DNA of 64,000 nucleotides from Rhodobiaceae bacterium (GCA_020637895.1 JACKJP010000009.1:22599-86598); one strand, 5' to 3'; counted from the first letter of the stretch, positions 34,427-43,571 are shown. A program made the numbers and translations. Notes: a model not told the origin generated them from the letters alone.

Positions 34427-35254
34427 TCAGGAAAGTGTGAGTTCGCGCAGGACGGTCAACAGCGCTGCCTCGCGCTCCTTGACTGCGTCGCGTCCGACAA
34501 TGACGCAGCCGCGTGAAGGCGCGAGAATGTCGATCTCGTAGCTGTCAAAAAGCGTCTGAAGCCCTTCGATGATCGGGCGCAGGCGGCTGCGGGCAAGCCA
34601 GTCGTAGCGCACCAGCATGTTGCGCCTCATGTACGGCACAAGCGTATCGAGGCCTACCGGTTCATGGACGATGCGATCTTCCCGGCTCTCGCCTGCGCTG
34701 TCTGTCATGATATCGGAGCAAAAAAGAGCCTTGGCGCCATTGTCGTAGTACCAGGTCGTCGACAGCATCCGCAGCGGTGCCTGGACGGCTTCCAGAACCC
34801 GGTCGCCGGCAATCCCTATCTTGTCGCCCGGACGGATCGGCACCTGTTCGACACCAAAGCTGATCATCTGGTAGTGGGCGCTGGCGTCCTCGAAATAATC
34901 CAGCGGGTTCATGACGCCCGGCGTATTGGCCTGTTTCAGGTGCCAGCGTTTAACGAGGCCGGGCACATTGGAGATCGTGTCCGGTTCATTGCGGGTTACC
35001 GCAAGGCGCGACAGCTCGCCATCTCCGATCAGGCTGGCGATCTGCTCATTGACCGTCTGCTCGAAAAGCGCAACGCCTGCCTCGACCAGAAGATTCTGGT
35101 TCCCCTCGCGCAGGAGATAGACGTTTATCGGATCGAACCGCCCATGATCCTCCGCGCCGCGCCAGGAAATGCGGTGGTCGATTTCCGCGCTGTCACCGAG
35201 CAGGAAGAGCCGGTCAGGGACGAGTTCATGCGTTCTTGCGTGATGTTTGAGCAC
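34427..35254 (-). CDS. MBL-fold protein with most metal ligands lost
   Basis: 275-residue MBL-fold protein, clearly related in layout to its neighbour at 33588. The first metal motif is RNEPDT (88-93), so both His are gone while Glu and Asp remain. The middle His is replaced (VQAP), the Asp stays (FCSDIM) and the final His is Arg (PSRG). It is probably not a canonical metalloenzyme on its own. A regulatory or structural partner of the neighbour is my favoured reading. It starts 2 bp after the esterase stop. Confidence 0.7.
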   Translation of the reverse strand: MLKHHARTHELVPDRLFLLGDSAEIDHRISWRGAEDHGRFDPINVYLLREGNQNLLVEAGVALFEQTVNEQIASLIGDGELSRLAVTRNEPDTISNVPGLVKRWHLKQANTPGVMNPLDYFEDASAHYQMISFGVEQVPIRPGDKIGIAGDRVLEAVQAPLRMLSTTWYYDNGAKALFCSDIMTDSAGESREDRIVHEPVGLDTLVPYMRRNMLVRYDWLARSRLRPIIEGLQTLFDSYEIDILAPSRGCVIVGRDAVKEREAALLTVLRELTLS

Positions 35255-35256
35255 TT

Positions 35257-36219
35257 TCAGTCGCCCTTGAAGCTCTTGTCGGCGAGGCCACCTTTCAGAA
35301 CCTTGCCGATTTCCGTAACCGCTTTTCCGGCGGTCGGCAAAGCTGCGCCCATCGTCAGGAAGCCGTGGATCTGGCCGCCATAGTGATCGACTTTCACCGG
35401 CACCCCAGCCGCGCGGAGGCGGCGTGCATAGGCGTCTCCTTCATCGACCAGCGGATCGTAGCCGGCGGCCACGATATAGGCGGGCGGCAGGCCTTTCAGG
35501 CTCTTTGCAAAGACGGGTGATGCGCGCCAATCTGTCTGCTCGTCTTCGGAGTTGAGATAGTGCCCGATGAACCATTCCATCGTCTCGGCGGTCACCGGCA
35601 ACCCTTCGGCGGCAACGTCATAGGAGCGTCGCGCCATCGTCAGGTCGGTGACGGGATAGGCAAGGAACTGGAAGATGAAAGGCGGCAGCTTTCCATCACG
35701 GGAAAGCAGGGTCATGACCGCCGCGAGATTCCCGCCGGCGCTGTCGCCGCCAATGCCAGCACGTTTGGTATCGAGTCCCAACTTGTCGGCATTCTCGAAT
35801 ATCCAGTTCACCGCGAGTTCCGCGTCTTCGAGCGCTGCGGGATATTTGTGCTCGGGTGAAAGACGATAGTCGACCGCGACCACCGCACAGCCGGAGCCAA
35901 GAACCATTTGCCGGCAAAAAATGTCATGCGTCTCCAGATCTCCGATAACCCAGCCGCCGCCGTGAAAGAAGATCAGGAAGGGCAGGGCACCTTTTTCTCG
36001 GCCGCTGTCCGGGCGGTAGTAGCGCAGATTGACGTTGTGGCCGCTCTTGCTTGCGGTCAGATCTTCAATATCGCCGATTTCCGGCGGTGTGACATTGGCC
36101 GCCTTGCGCGCCGCCGCCATGGCTTCGCGCGCCTGCTGGGGCGTCAGGTCCTGAAAATAGGGGGCCTTGATCTCCATGCGCCAGGCGAGGAGTTTTTGCG
36201 TATCGCTATCAAGCGTCAT
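35257..36219 (-). CDS. Alpha/beta hydrolase, hormone-sensitive-lipase family esterase
   Basis: 320-residue esterase. It shows the HSL oxyanion motif HGGGWVIGD (~85), nucleophile elbow GDSAGGN (~158), Asp in GYDPLVDEG and His in GQIHGFLT. It hydrolyses short- to medium-chain esters. First gene of a three-gene operon with the two degenerate MBL genes, at the right edge of the catabolic island. Confidence 0.84.
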   Translation of the reverse strand: MTLDSDTQKLLAWRMEIKAPYFQDLTPQQAREAMAAARKAANVTPPEIGDIEDLTASKSGHNVNLRYYRPDSGREKGALPFLIFFHGGGWVIGDLETHDIFCRQMVLGSGCAVVAVDYRLSPEHKYPAALEDAELAVNWIFENADKLGLDTKRAGIGGDSAGGNLAAVMTLLSRDGKLPPFIFQFLAYPVTDLTMARRSYDVAAEGLPVTAETMEWFIGHYLNSEDEQTDWRASPVFAKSLKGLPPAYIVAAGYDPLVDEGDAYARRLRAAGVPVKVDHYGGQIHGFLTMGAALPTAGKAVTEIGKVLKGGLADKSFKGD

Positions 36220-36351
36220 GAATGTTTCTTCCCATCTTCATTAAGCGCCCTGGTCGGATTTCTTGAGACCCGATTAGCTCTCGCGCGATTTCACGCCGAG
36301 TGGAGCAGCGTGCAATCTCGCATGCGATAATTGACAGGTCAACTTAGAGGT

Positions 36352-36819
36352 TCAGCGACCTGTAGCGTGGGAATCCGTCAGAGGCACAGGCTTGTTTCGG
36401 CCTTTCCAGAGGCGGTCTCCTGCCATTGCCAGAAAGATGCCCGCCATCATCGCGATGACGAAAATCAACGGTTCCCAGTAGCCGATCGCAAGGACGGGGA
36501 TCGCGCCGCCCGGACAGAAGCCGGTTATGCCCCAGCCGATACCGAAAACAGCGGAGCCACCGACAAGTCGCGCATCGATCTGACGTGAGACGGGAATGGC
36601 GAAAGAAGGTTCCGCGACCGGTTTGTCGCGCATGCGGAACAGCAGACGGTAGCCGATGAACGTTGTCACCAGCGCGCCGCCCATCACGAGAAGCAGGCTC
36701 GCGTCCCACGTGCCAACCGGGTCGAAGAAGTTGAGAACCTTGGCGGGATTGCCCATGCCGGATATGGCGATGCCGATACCGAACACGATGCCGGAGATGA
36801 GTGCGGTCAGAAGTTTCAT
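36352..36819 (-). CDS. YeeE/YedE-family half-transporter, second subunit
   Basis: 155-residue membrane protein with about four hydrophobic helices and the sulfur-transport motif GITGFCPGGAI; the Cys is expected to relay thiosulfate or a related sulfur species. These proteins occur as two short adjacent genes that together equal one YeeE. The partner is encoded immediately upstream, 3 bp away. Confidence 0.8.
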   Translation of the reverse strand: MKLLTALISGIVFGIGIAISGMGNPAKVLNFFDPVGTWDASLLLVMGGALVTTFIGYRLLFRMRDKPVAEPSFAIPVSRQIDARLVGGSAVFGIGWGITGFCPGGAIPVLAIGYWEPLIFVIAMMAGIFLAMAGDRLWKGRNKPVPLTDSHATGR

Positions 36820-36822
36820 GGC

Positions 36823-37251
36823 CTACACCCCGCCGATGACGTGCCGGACGACAAATACGGTCACGAAGGTGGCCGCCATGAAAACGCAGGTCGCGACGAT
36901 CGAGCGCGGAGAAAGACGGGCCATGCCGCAGACGCCGTGACCGCTCGTGCAGCCAGAACCGACATAGGCGCCGGCGCCGACGATCAGGCCGCCGCCGATC
37001 ATCGCGGCGGTCGAGACAGGAACGCCGAATTCAAGACGTCCGCCGAGCGCGGCATAGGCCGCCGGCGCTGCAAGCGCGCCGAAAGTAAAGGCGGCGCGCC
37101 AGCCCCAGTCCTTCGGGAAGGGCGGTACGAGGCCGGCGAGAATGCCGGTCATGCCGGCAATGCGGCCGTTGAGCGCCATCAGCATGACTGCGGATAACCC
37201 GATGAGAACGCCGCCGATCAGCGCTTCCCACGGTGTGAAAACCGTTTCCAT
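36823..37251 (-). CDS. YeeE/YedE-family half-transporter, first subunit
   Basis: 142-residue membrane protein with four hydrophobic segments and the Cys-containing motif GSGCTSGHGVCGMAR. With the downstream 155-residue protein it forms a split YeeE/YedE (PmpA/PmpB-like) transporter, probably for thiosulfate or other sulfur compounds. No sulfur regulator or sulfurtransferase gene is next to it here. Confidence 0.8.
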   Translation of the reverse strand: METVFTPWEALIGGVLIGLSAVMLMALNGRIAGMTGILAGLVPPFPKDWGWRAAFTFGALAAPAAYAALGGRLEFGVPVSTAAMIGGGLIVGAGAYVGSGCTSGHGVCGMARLSPRSIVATCVFMAATFVTVFVVRHVIGGV

Positions 37252-37461
37252 TACATTCTAGCCCCTGTGCTCCGTCCGGCGTCTTCGCGCCGACAGCGCT
37301 GTTTTGCACCCGCGCGTTCAGGTTGCGCAAGTCCGCGAGTGTAAGCCGCGAGCGGCTCATGACATGCCGCGGCGCATTCTGCCCGTCCTTTGCCGTCTAT
37401 CTTCACATTCGTTCCGGGATTTGCCAAATTGGCGTACGTTTTCCGTCGGGGATGCAGCGTC
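37252..37461. promoter_or_regulatory. Divergent gap, YeeE pair / CYTH-CHAD gene
   Basis: About 210 bp between divergent genes. I see no operator palindrome or supported small gene. Promoters for both sides are expected but I cannot place them. Confidence 0.3.
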
Positions 37462-39000
37462 ATGACAGCGACCGATGAACGGGAGTTCGAGCTGAAGCTC
37501 GCCCTAGGCAAGAGCGACCAGCAGGCATTGGCCCGGCATGTCACTGCCCTCGGTCTGGCTTCAGGCGGTCCGAAACGTCAGCATCTCGTCTCAACTTATT
37601 TCGACACGCCCCAGCGAACACTCTTCGATGCCGGAATGACGCTCAGGCTGCGCCGTAACGGGCGCAAGACAGTCCAGACGGTGAAGGCAGGCCGCCTAAT
37701 TCGCGGCGGAATATCCAATCCTGACGAGATTGAAACCGCAGCGTCCGGCGATAGCCCCTCGCTTGAGATTATGCCTGAGAGCGCACTGAGGCGGCGGCTC
37801 GGCAAACTGATAAACGGCGACGCTGTCGGGCCCATGTTCAGTACCGACGTAAGACGGCGAACCTGGCAATTCTCCAGCAACGGTTTCGCTGCCGAACTTG
37901 CGCTGGACAGCGGTCAGGTTGTTTCTGACGGCGTTTCGGTACCCATCAGCGAGGCCGAGCTTGAGCTTAAGAAAGGGGACATCGATTCATTCCTTTCCCT
38001 CGCCGAGCAGATCTTCAGCGAGGTTCCTCTACGCTTCAGCCGGGTCAGCAAGTCTCATCGCGGGTTTCTTGCAATCGGCGCTGTCACCGCGCCTCCGGTT
38101 GCACCGCTGAAATCGCCCAAGGTGAAATTCTCCCGGCACGACTCGATCGGCAAAGTCTTCGAAGTGCTGTTCGCTTCCGCAAGCGCGCAGGTGCTTGAGA
38201 ATTGGCAGGGCGTTACTGAAGATGACGATCCGTCATACGCGCACCAGATGCGCATCGGTATCCGGCGCATGCGCACGATGATCAAGCTCCTCAAAGGCCT
38301 TGTGAAAGATGAGAAACTGGCGCGGTTGAATGCGGAACTGCGGGCGCTTGGCCAGCTGGTTGGCGAATTGCGCAACAGTGACGTCATGATCGACGATATC
38401 GTCAGACCCGCGATTGCTGGCATCACCGCTGTCGGTGGTTCAGATGCTCTGCTCAAGGTGCTGAAGGATCATCGTGAAATCGTGCGCGCGCGCGTTCGGG
38501 CTGACCTTCTTGATCGCAGGTTCAATGGGCTCCGCCTGCGGCTCGCCTTGCTACCGCACGGAGCCTGCTGGCGCGATGGTCTTCGCGAAGACAGGCCAGT
38601 GGCGCTATTCGCCCACGCCAGTCTCGCCCGATTGTGGAAGAAGGCCAAAAAGCAGGGCGAAAGGCTGGAACGGCTTTCCATCGAGGAGCGCCATGAATTG
38701 CGAAAGGATCTGAAGACGTTGCGTTACGCGCTGGAGTCTTTCGCGCCCGTCCTGCCGCGCAAGGTTTTTCAAAGATGGCACGGCAAGCTCAAGGCGCTGC
38801 AGGACAGTTTCGGCTATCTCAACGATGTGGCTCTGGCCGCAAAGCTGCCAGCAATCGCGACCGGGCAGGGCACCAGGCGGCAAGCGGCGCAAGCAGCTGC
38901 ATTCGTGGTCGGTTGGCATGCGGCGCACAGCGAGATTGCATTCTCAGTGCTGCTGTCCCGTTGGAGACGTCTTGCCGATCAGACGCCGCCCTGGGCCTGA
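37462..39000 (+). CDS. CYTH and CHAD domain protein
   Basis: 512-residue protein. Residues ~5-205 form a CYTH domain with the triphosphate-tunnel motif EFELKL (ExExK) at the N-terminus. Residues ~225-490 form a CHAD helical domain rich in His, Arg and Lys (MRIGIRRMRT, LRKDLKTLRYALE). CYTH domains hydrolyse inorganic triphosphate or related substrates; CHAD domains bind polyphosphate. ATG 37462 is the first start consistent with the CYTH N-terminus. The Na/phosphate transporter gene follows 30 bp later, which fits a phosphate/polyphosphate role. Confidence 0.85.
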   Translation: MTATDEREFELKLALGKSDQQALARHVTALGLASGGPKRQHLVSTYFDTPQRTLFDAGMTLRLRRNGRKTVQTVKAGRLIRGGISNPDEIETAASGDSPSLEIMPESALRRRLGKLINGDAVGPMFSTDVRRRTWQFSSNGFAAELALDSGQVVSDGVSVPISEAELELKKGDIDSFLSLAEQIFSEVPLRFSRVSKSHRGFLAIGAVTAPPVAPLKSPKVKFSRHDSIGKVFEVLFASASAQVLENWQGVTEDDDPSYAHQMRIGIRRMRTMIKLLKGLVKDEKLARLNAELRALGQLVGELRNSDVMIDDIVRPAIAGITAVGGSDALLKVLKDHREIVRARVRADLLDRRFNGLRLRLALLPHGACWRDGLREDRPVALFAHASLARLWKKAKKQGERLERLSIEERHELRKDLKTLRYALESFAPVLPRKVFQRWHGKLKALQDSFGYLNDVALAAKLPAIATGQGTRRQAAQAAAFVVGWHAAHSEIAFSVLLSRWRRLADQTPPWA

Positions 39001-39030
39001 TCGTCTGGTCCCGGTGCTTCGGACAGGCAA

Positions 39031-40704
39031 ATGACGCTCCAGATCCTGCACGCAATCGGAGGGCTCGGTCTCTTTCTGGTCGGCATGCATATGCTGACCG
39101 AAGGGCTGCGGGGGCTTGCAGGTCCAGGTCTCAGAGAGGGATTGCGGCGTTCGGTCAGCAGTCCGGCCAAGGCGGCTGTGGCAGGTGCGCTGGCTACCGC
39201 CGCAGTGCAATCGTCGAGCGCCATGACGGTCGCTGCCATCGGATTTGTCAGTGCTGGAATCATGACTTTCCAGCAGGCACTTGGCATCATTTTCGGCGCC
39301 AATATCGGAACTACGCTGACCGGCTGGCTCGTTGCGATCGTCGGCTTCAAGCTGGATCTCGGCGCCGCACTGATGCCTTTCGTATTCCTCGGCGCACTCG
39401 CGCAGATATTCGCCCGGGGGCGCTGGCACGATACCGGCAAGGCTGTCGCGGGCTTTGGCATTCTGTTCCTCGGCATCACGGCAATGCAGGACGGCATGGC
39501 ATTCGCAAGCGATATCGTATCGCCCGACCATTTCCCGGCCGACAGCTTTTTGGGGCGCCTGCAACTGGTAGGGATCGGTGTCGCCATCACCATCGTGACG
39601 CAATCCTCGAGCGCTGGCGTTGCCGTTTCTCTATCGGCGCTGGCCGCGGGAGTGATTACATTTCCTCAGGCGGCAGCTTTGGTCATCGGCATGGACGTCG
39701 GCACGACGTTTTCCGCAGTTCTTGCGACAGTCGGCGGATCGACGGCTTCCCGGCGCACAGGTTACGCGCACATGATCTACAATGTGCTCACCGGGATCAT
39801 GGCTTTTGCTCTGCTCTGGCCTCTGGAATGGCTTTACACAGCCCGCGTCGATGCGGGGTCACCGCCCGACCCGCAGATCGCTCTCGTCGCGTTCCATTCC
39901 TTTTTCAACATTCTGGGTGTGCTTCTCGTCATCGGGCTGACCAGACAGTTTGCCGCTCTGGTCGTCCGGCTCGTACCGCAGCGCGCAGACACGGTCGGCG
40001 GGTATCTCGATGAAAATCTTCTGAGCGATACCGCCGCTGCCATCGATGCGTTGTCGGCGTCTACACGGGCTCTGGCGAACGCGACACTTACCGCCCTCAG
40101 CACGCTTCTGGAACCTCATCAACGCCGGGCCGAGGGTAACGGACTTCGCGACCTGCTCGCCGCCCGAGAGGAAGCTTTTCTTTTTGCCCAGCGGATCAAC
40201 ATCGGTAATTCTGCGAGCGAGAATGCGCTTCGTCTCAGGTCAGTCATACACGCACTCGATCATATTGAACGGCTCGCGGAACGTTGCGCGCAAGTTGAAG
40301 ATGCGCGGATCGTGCGTGCCGAGCCGGAGCTTCAAGTCCTTGCCGGTTCCCTGCGACATGCAATTGCGATCTTCCTGGCGCCTTCGGGTGTGGGTGAGGA
40401 TGGAGAGAAGCGTATCAATGCGGAGCGCCACCGCATCAGCCAGCATCAGGACCCCTATCGTGAACAGGCAATTGCGGCCGCCGGATCGAGTCGGCAAAGT
40501 CTGAGCGATATTGTTGGGCGCCTCGATGCGGTGCGCTGGTTGCATCGCGTGTCGTACCATGCTTGGCGTATCGCGCATCATATGCGTGCCATGAATCCCG
40601 ACGCGGCCGCTCCTGCAACGGTTGACGACCGTTTCACCGGGGGCAAAACGACTGTCGGAGGACAAGAAACCGGAAGCGAAAGGAAGAGGGTTGATGGAAG
40701 CTGA
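39031..40704 (+). CDS. Na+/phosphate cotransporter family protein (NptA/YjbB-like)
   Basis: 557-residue membrane protein. It has two inverted Na_Pi_cotrans repeats, each with a QSSS motif (AVQSSSAMTV and VTQSSSAGVAV), and a soluble C-terminal ~200-residue helical region like PhoU. Family members export or import phosphate with sodium. It probably forms a phosphate-homeostasis unit with the CYTH-CHAD protein. The gene overlaps the following SDR start by 11 bp. Confidence 0.85.
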   Translation: MTLQILHAIGGLGLFLVGMHMLTEGLRGLAGPGLREGLRRSVSSPAKAAVAGALATAAVQSSSAMTVAAIGFVSAGIMTFQQALGIIFGANIGTTLTGWLVAIVGFKLDLGAALMPFVFLGALAQIFARGRWHDTGKAVAGFGILFLGITAMQDGMAFASDIVSPDHFPADSFLGRLQLVGIGVAITIVTQSSSAGVAVSLSALAAGVITFPQAAALVIGMDVGTTFSAVLATVGGSTASRRTGYAHMIYNVLTGIMAFALLWPLEWLYTARVDAGSPPDPQIALVAFHSFFNILGVLLVIGLTRQFAALVVRLVPQRADTVGGYLDENLLSDTAAAIDALSASTRALANATLTALSTLLEPHQRRAEGNGLRDLLAAREEAFLFAQRINIGNSASENALRLRSVIHALDHIERLAERCAQVEDARIVRAEPELQVLAGSLRHAIAIFLAPSGVGEDGEKRINAERHRISQHQDPYREQAIAAAGSSRQSLSDIVGRLDAVRWLHRVSYHAWRIAHHMRAMNPDAAAPATVDDRFTGGKTTVGGQETGSERKRVDGS

Positions 40705-41410
40705 AGTAGAGGGCCAGGTTGTCTGGGTTGTCGGTGCAGCCGGCACGATTGGTCGCAGCATCGCTGAATCGCTGGTAAAGGAAGGCGCGCGTGTGATCGT
40801 GTCGTCGCGCGGGATAGAGGACGCAGACCCGCCAATCGAGGGTGCGACGCCGATCAACGTGGATGCCCGCGACATGGCGTCCATCAAAGCCGCCGTCGCC
40901 AGGATCATCGACAAGTTTGGCCAGCTGGATGGGCTAGTCGTGTCAACGACGCTGCCGATCTTCGGCGATCTGTTCGAACTCTCGGACGAGGACTGGGAAA
41001 AGGTTCTCGATACCAAGCTCGTCGGCTCTGTGCGTCTGACACGTGCGGCAGCCCCCGAAATGATCAGGAACGGTCGGGGAAGCATTGTGCTGATCAGCGG
41101 GCTCGGTGGTTTCAACCCGTCGCTCACTCATATTCCCGGTTCCATCGCCAACGCCGGTGTCAATCTGTTCGTCAAGGGCGCTGCGAAGCGGCTCGGACCT
41201 GAAAATGTGCGCATAAACTCCATTTCGCCGGGGGCGATCCGCTCGCCAAGGCTCGATGCGATGCAGGGCAAGGGTTCAGGCATCAAGACGCCGATGGGCG
41301 GCGCCGGAGAGCCGCGCGACATCGCCGAGACGGTGATGTTCCTCCTGTCCGACCGGTCGAAATACATCACCGGGACGGTGATCAGCGTTGATGGCGGGGG
41401 GATGCTGTAG
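40694..41410 (+). CDS. SDR-family protein lacking the YxxxK catalytic residues
   Basis: 238-residue Rossmann protein. ATG 40694 has AGGAAGAGG upstream and overlaps the cotransporter stop. The cofactor motif is VVGAAGTIGRS, and RINSISPGAIRSPR and the C-terminal TGTVISVDGGGM match SDRs. Where the catalytic YxxxK should be the sequence reads GSIANAG, so both Tyr and Lys are missing. It may bind NAD(P) without oxidoreductase activity. Its end overlaps the convergent mscS gene by 29 bp. Confidence 0.78.
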   Translation: MEAEVEGQVVWVVGAAGTIGRSIAESLVKEGARVIVSSRGIEDADPPIEGATPINVDARDMASIKAAVARIIDKFGQLDGLVVSTTLPIFGDLFELSDEDWEKVLDTKLVGSVRLTRAAAPEMIRNGRGSIVLISGLGGFNPSLTHIPGSIANAGVNLFVKGAAKRLGPENVRINSISPGAIRSPRLDAMQGKGSGIKTPMGGAGEPRDIAETVMFLLSDRSKYITGTVISVDGGGML

Positions 41411-42455
41411 GCGGCGCCATGACATCGAGCGGGGATGGGTCCATCTCCGCTCGAAGGCGCGGCAGCGCCTCAGGATATTCTGCCTGCAGCCAGGAAATCA
41501 TCTGCTCCCTGATAAGGCAGCGCAGATCCCATGCGCGCGGCGAATTGCGGGCGCTGGCAAGCGCGCGCAATTGCATGGTCGTTGAGGTCGTTTCAACCAC
41601 CTGCAGATTGACGACATCGCCATCCCACAGATCCGTACCGCGGCAGATTTCTTCGAGCTTTGAGCGTATCGCGTCGACCGGAGCGCGATAGTCGACATGC
41701 CAGAAGACGCTGCCGATGATTGATGCGGACGAGCGCGTCCAGTTCTGGAACGGCTTTTCGATGAAATAGGAAAGGGGGACGACGAGGCGCCGCCAGTCCC
41801 AGATCTTGATGACGACATAGAACAGGCCGATCTCCTCGATCCAACCCCATTCCCCTTCCACGACGACGGCGTCGTCGATCCGGATCGGTTGGGTAAAGGC
41901 GATCTGCAGCCCGGCAAGCAGATTGGAAAGTACGGGTCTGGCCGCAAGTCCAATTGCAATGCCGGCGATGCCAGCGGATGCGAAAAGCGAGATTCCGATC
42001 TGTCTGGCCCAGGGAACGACGGTGAGAGCGGCGGCAAGTGTCGCCATTCCACCGACGATTACCCAGATCCGGCGCAACACGTCGAGTTTTGTCGCGCTCA
42101 TGCGTGCGCGCAGATTGTCCTCCACCTCCAGCCTGAGCTTAGATAGGCGGCGGCGGATCAACGTTTCTCCGAAAACCGTCAGGCTCCAGCCCGCCGCGAT
42201 GACCAGCAGCAGGCGCACGAGGAGTATGAGGGCCTCATGCCAATACTGACTTACGAGAATTGCCTCGGTCAGACCCCATAGAACGATCGCGGCGACTGCG
42301 AGCGCGAACGGCACTCTCAGTCGATTGAACCACTTGCGTAGGGTCGGAAAGTCGATTTGGAGTTTGACGATGCGACCGGCTCCCTGATTGCTGCACTGCA
42401 GCACGAGCTTAGCCAATGCGGCGCCTGAAAGGCAAACCGGGGTTAAATTCGGCAA
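41382..42455 (-). CDS. MscS-family mechanosensitive channel
   Basis: Up to 357 residues. It has an N-terminal transmembrane region, a pore-lining helix region (IAGIAIGLAARPVLSNLLAGLQIAF) given here only as a landmark, the beta domain with EEIGLFYVVI and RRLVVPLSYFIEKPFQNW, and a C-terminal cytoplasmic part. It releases osmolytes on hypo-osmotic shock. The start is uncertain: TTG at 42455 is the longest option, with no good ribosome site, and GTG/TTG codons inside the first 30 residues are alternatives. Confidence 0.8.
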   Translation of the reverse strand: MPNLTPVCLSGAALAKLVLQCSNQGAGRIVKLQIDFPTLRKWFNRLRVPFALAVAAIVLWGLTEAILVSQYWHEALILLVRLLLVIAAGWSLTVFGETLIRRRLSKLRLEVEDNLRARMSATKLDVLRRIWVIVGGMATLAAALTVVPWARQIGISLFASAGIAGIAIGLAARPVLSNLLAGLQIAFTQPIRIDDAVVVEGEWGWIEEIGLFYVVIKIWDWRRLVVPLSYFIEKPFQNWTRSSASIIGSVFWHVDYRAPVDAIRSKLEEICRGTDLWDGDVVNLQVVETTSTTMQLRALASARNSPRAWDLRCLIREQMISWLQAEYPEALPRLRAEMDPSPLDVMAPPTASPRHQR

Positions 42456-42572
42456 TCTGGAAAAAGTTCCAGCAATGTTTGATCTTTGTCTTTTCCTCGC
42501 CGCAATTGTGTTGAGATTGTGTGATGGAGGCGACGTACTGGTGCTGCGTGCCTGAGATTGAGTAATAGAATC

Positions 42573-42580
42573 TTAACCAT
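42573..42580 (+). promoter_or_regulatory. CtrA-type box TTAACCAT before rlpA
   Basis: TTAACCAT is a known CtrA-associated motif in alphaproteobacteria; here it lies 128 bp before the rlpA ATG and is part of an imperfect AACC-ATAA-GGTT palindrome. The rest of the 42456-42707 gap is more AT-rich than its surroundings and holds no supported gene. Confidence 0.45.
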
Positions 42581-42707
42581 AAGGTTCGACGGGCAACGAA
42601 ATTAATCTCCTCTAAACCATGCTGGTCGCAATGATCACTGGGGGCTATTGGAGGTTTGCACCGGGCGGAACTTGTTTCAGAGCCTGGATGCTGCGGGGAT
42701 ATCGGGA

Positions 42708-43571
42708 ATGCGTTTCAGGAACACGGCGTTGCAGCTGGCGAGCGGTCTGGTGGTTGCCGGCATCATTGCCTCTTGCAGCGGTCCGGCAAACAATGTGAGC
42801 CGGGTCGATCCGAAATATGGTGTCTCTGCCAGTCCGCGCGTTGCCGACACGAGCAAGCCTATTCCGAAAGGCGGGGGCAGTTACAAGGTCGGCAACCCAT
42901 ATACGGTCGCCGGCACCACCTACACGCCGAGAGAGCAGCCCAACCTGGACAAGGTTGGAATTGCCAGCTGGTATGGCGACGATTTTCACGGTCGGCTGAC
43001 CGCCAATGGCGAAGTCTACGACATGAATTCCTTTTCGGCGGCCCATCCGACATTGCCACTGCCGAGCTACGTTCGGGTGACGAACCTTGAGAACCGCAGG
43101 TCGGTCGTGGTGCGGGTCAATGATCGCGGGCCCTATGCCCATGATCGCGTCATCGATCTGTCGAAGCGAGCCGCGAATGTGCTCGATTTCCACAATCAGG
43201 GTCTGGCGCAGGTGCGTGTTCAATATGTCGGGCCGGCGCCGCTTGAAGGCGACGACAGCGCCTGGCTGACTGCCAGCGTTCGCATGGAAGATGGTGCGAC
43301 GCCGACGACCCTGCTTGCGGCAACGTTGCCGCAGGCACCGTCCATCATGCCGGAATCTCGCCCGATCAATGCGTTTGCTGCCAGCGAGCCGACGCCGCGC
43401 GTGGGTGTCGGCGAAGTCTATTCGCCGCAGCGCCGGCGTGGCGTCTTCAGCCTGCTTACCGGTTATTCGGCGGCTGACCGTACGGCCGATTCCATCGATG
43501 CCGCATTTGCCGTATTCGACAATCGCGACACCCTGTCGCTGCCGGCTGCCTTCAAACCCGCGACACACTAG
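42708..43571 (+). CDS. rlpA: RlpA-like septal ring lytic transglycosylase, lipoprotein
   Basis: 287-residue secreted protein. ATG 42708 gives a 22-residue signal with lipobox IIASC, so it is anchored by lipid at the next Cys. The double-psi beta-barrel domain has IASWYGDDFHGRLTANGE, YVRVTNLENRRSVVVRVNDRGPY and VIDLSKRAA. It cleaves glycan strands at the septum. It has no C-terminal SPOR domain; about 90 low-complexity residues follow instead. The dacC gene lies downstream, a cell-wall pair common in alphaproteobacteria. Confidence 0.86.
   Translation: MRFRNTALQLASGLVVAGIIASCSGPANNVSRVDPKYGVSASPRVADTSKPIPKGGGSYKVGNPYTVAGTTYTPREQPNLDKVGIASWYGDDFHGRLTANGEVYDMNSFSAAHPTLPLPSYVRVTNLENRRSVVVRVNDRGPYAHDRVIDLSKRAANVLDFHNQGLAQVRVQYVGPAPLEGDDSAWLTASVRMEDGATPTTLLAATLPQAPSIMPESRPINAFAASEPTPRVGVGEVYSPQRRRGVFSLLTGYSAADRTADSIDAAFAVFDNRDTLSLPAAFKPATH

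Noticed and set aside
36331..36342. TTGAC-AG-GTCAA palindrome between the YeeE pair and the HSL esterase gene
   Set aside because: The arms and the 2-bp spacer differ from the island operator, and it lies 112 bp upstream of the esterase start without a promoter match. It could be chance or a different regulator.
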